From Carposina sasakii (lineage: Eukaryota; Arthropoda; Insecta; Lepidoptera; Carposinidae), in assembly GCA_014607495.2 (NCBI GenBank), contig CP053175.1, positions 7,502,001 to 7,566,000 on the forward strand: a stretch of 64,000 nt of DNA. The letters are read 5' to 3'. The position numbers were made by a program, and so were the translations under genes. Positions 61,977-64,000 of the stretch are shown here, piece after piece (within the stretch, counting starts at the first letter, position 1; the number at the start of each line of letters is the position of its first letter). The notes beneath the pieces are model-generated. The model was not told where the DNA came from, searched no databases, and was given only the letters and a program-made list of their open reading frames with translations.

Positions 61977-62838
61977 ATCTGAGGTAGTTTGTGTCGATTT
62001 GTATAGGAAAGAAAATGAGAATATCAATCTTAGAAATCCTCTACTTGGATGATTTTTGGACACAAAACTGTCATGGTTGCCGATAAGGGATTTCTCGAAA
62101 TTCGAAAGCGGTAATTCTACTGATATTTTTAATGTTTAGAGGGCTACGGCAAATATTCGTGTTAACGCGATGATAGTATCATATTGTCTGGCGCGAATAT
62201 TATAGACAATAACATCGCGAATGCCATACCCGAAGGTTCTTAAGCGACACGAATCTTCGCCTGCTAAATGTACGCCCAGCATTAACCGAGCTTTGTTGGT
62301 AAAGTCAAATATTGACTGTCTTTATATGCGTGACATTTAGACATTTTCCGTGTTAATGCAAAGGAATTTATACACTGTTTAAATTTTACAGCTATTCCAT
62401 ATAATGCCATTTTTAGTCAGTATCTGACTTTAGACGCCGTTTAGTAAACACCGATTTTTATGGATTCGGGTTTGTAAGGGCTTTCTGTGTTCTTTGAATG
62501 AACTACTTTTTTTTGAACTATTTAAATTATTCCTGATGAATATTTAATTAATTACAATTTAATATTGTTAATTAACATAACTATTTCACATAACTAAAAC
62601 TAATGGATGGTTCTTTTAATGACTTTTTATAATCTATACTAGCAACTTAAGTAACCATTAAAGAGTGCGAAAATAGTTAAAGCAGTAGAGTAGATTATGA
62701 ACTTTATAGTATTAAGTTCTACTCTTATGTTCATAAATGTGGAGTAAAAGGTCATAATTTTACTCCGAGGTGTAAAAGAGATATTTGATATACCTAATCC
62801 GAGTTTAACATAAAAGTATATGATGATGGATTTATATT
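61977..62838. other. Peptide 3' region, nothing else recognised
   Basis: Would hold the peptide 3' untranslated region. No AATAAA was seen close to the stop. An inverted stretch near 62140-62230 (GCGAATATT / AATATTCG) is not assigned. Confidence 0.4.
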
Positions 62839-62846
62839 AATATGTC

Positions 62847-63010
62847 CAGGGCCGGCCCGCCCATACGGCGAACGGAGTAGTCGCTCCAGGCGCCAAATCC
62901 TAGAGGGCGCCTAAATGGTAAAGATATAGGTATATATTATTAGGAGCAAACAGGAGAGGCGCCATAATTGGATCTCGCTATATTCTAAAATTTACTTCGG
63001 GCCGGCGCTG
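62847..63010. mobile_element. hAT-type MITE with 8-bp duplication
   Basis: Ends CAGGGCCGGCCCGC and CGGGCCGGCGCTG; AATATGTC repeats exactly at 62839-62846 and 63011-63018. The inside carries 'ccaggcgccaaatcctagag'. Length 164 bp, non-coding. Confidence 0.85.
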
Positions 63011-63220
63011 AATATGTCTGAAAGCCGAAAGAGTAGGTTTAAAGTTTTTCCTAGCAAGAGGGAAACTTCCATGATCTATTTTAGATTAAATTCTACTTAG
63101 ATACGGAGAATTATGGATTAAGAAAACGTAAAACGAGTTGATTGTTTTTATAAAATAATTAGCTAGATAGGTTAAGGCGGTAGATATATTGATTTCCATT
63201 GAAGTAATAAGTATACAAGT

Positions 63221-63597
63221 ATAGAGGATGTAAAAAGACAACTTTGTTCTTTTAATACCTCGTATTCTTTGTAATATCACGATCATTTTTTTATATGGAA
63301 GCGCCCCTGGGAAACCACGGGTTTGCAAGATATTGAGGTCCAAAGTTACATTAATATTTTTATTTTTTTACATAAATCCATCTGAAATCGGTTAACAAAC
63401 ATTTTTTTCAAAGATACCATGTCAAAATGTTATAATATTAGTTTTGTAGGTACATTTGTACTTTGCGCATCAAACGAATACATTGCTTGTAATAAAATGA
63501 CAGTATTTTTGGTTTGGTTCCATAGAAGAAAATGACCGTAGCCTTACAAAGAATACAAGGAATCAAAAAACATTGTTGTCTTTTTACACCCAGTATG
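63221..63597. mobile_element. G380 element
   Basis: Left end altered to AGAGGATGTAAAAAGACAAC; right end TTGTCTTTTTACACCCAG. Confidence 0.75.
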
Positions 63598-63644
63598 ATA
63601 CTGTTTAAAAAACATACATAAAGACATGACTGTGAAAAGACTGA

Positions 63645-63815
63645 GTATGACTGTGTAAAGGAGATCCCAATTAGCCCCATTTAGCATAGCGGGGAGAGAT
63701 GTAAATGATCAGTGACAAGTTGCTAGCTCATCGCCTGAGAGTATGCACGAGTTCCTTAGTCGACTCTTACGACATGCATGGAATGAGATGCAGCTGATGT
63801 ATTCTAGTGAAACCC
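63645..63815 (+). repeat. R190 copy
   Basis: 'gacaagttgctagctcatcg', 'cgactcttacgacatgcatg' and 'tgatgtattctagtgaaacc'. Confidence 0.65.
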
Positions 63816-64000
63816 ACAGAACCTGCTTACAACTATAAAATATAATAGATTCAAATGTAGGTACAGACTTAGCTGTTATAAATACTAAAACAGTGTCATA
63901 CTTTAGTGGATATGACCCCTTAAGTGATTTCTATGTGATACCAAATAAATTTTAATCAGTGTAAATAAATATAAATGAAAGATTAAATTTGTCGTCGATA

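Overview
The window is a repeat-dense, AT-rich stretch of insect nuclear DNA, almost certainly from a moth or butterfly (Lepidoptera). The evidence is the repeat set: Helitron-like elements ending in ...GGGCGTCCACTAG|T and starting TCCTACTAATATTATAA (the Lep1 type), RTE-clade LINE tails reading GEAYVQQWTAIG-stop, tRNA-derived SINEs, mariner and hAT remnants, and many short palindromic MITEs. The assignment rests on recognition of these families; no search was run.

Two host genes are well supported. (1) A DEAH-box RNA helicase of the DHX35 type runs on the + strand from 12101 to 36791 in 16 visible exons. All have GT..AG borders and matching phases, and together they give about 625 residues. 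The 5' exons carrying the start codon and the Walker A/P-loop motif are not in the window and should lie upstream of position 1. The copy has three oddities: a one-base deletion in the second visible exon, DEVH in place of DEAH, and an unusual motif Ia. (2) Two exons (59323-59464 and 61827-61976, + strand) encode a small secreted cysteine-rich peptide with a likely amidation site. It looks like a neuropeptide or hormone precursor whose first exon was not found.

Two further coding-like pieces are uncertain. One is a 56-codon exon at 43213-43380 cut by a LINE insertion exactly where a GTAAGT donor resumes on the other side. The other is a 94-codon reading frame at 58464-58751 with one internal stop and protein-like composition.

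Layout. 1-12100: repeats, including a deleted mariner (9412-10327) inside a Helitron. 12101-36791: DHX35, its introns packed with MITEs, SINEs, LINE ends and Helitrons. 36792-43200: intergenic repeats, including a 1.1-kb hAT-like element with an exact 8-bp target duplication. 43213-48531: the coding fragment, then a Jockey-like LINE (- strand) itself split by a 2,970-bp element with an AAAT duplication. 48640-58450: GC-rich repeats, LINE and RTE remnants, and a three-layer nest at 52222-53595. 58464-64000: the coding-like island, the peptide gene and more MITEs.

Repeat family labels used below are local to this answer. HP260 is a 260-bp palindromic MITE with ends ACAGGGTGTAAC. G400 is about 400 bp with ends ACAGGGTGATTTTTGG. 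G380 is about 380 bp with ends ACTGGGTGTAAAAAG. R190 is a 190-bp repeat with core AGTCGACTCTTACGACATG. SINE-R1 and SINE-R2 are non-autonomous repeats sharing 3' tails with the RTE-1 and RTE-2 LINEs. SINE-T1/T2/T3 are tRNA-derived SINEs. GCR is a GC-rich repeat whose end carries GGGACTCTGTAGTCCCGTG. U150 is an unclassified repeat with end TTAGGCGTTACAATTCGG.
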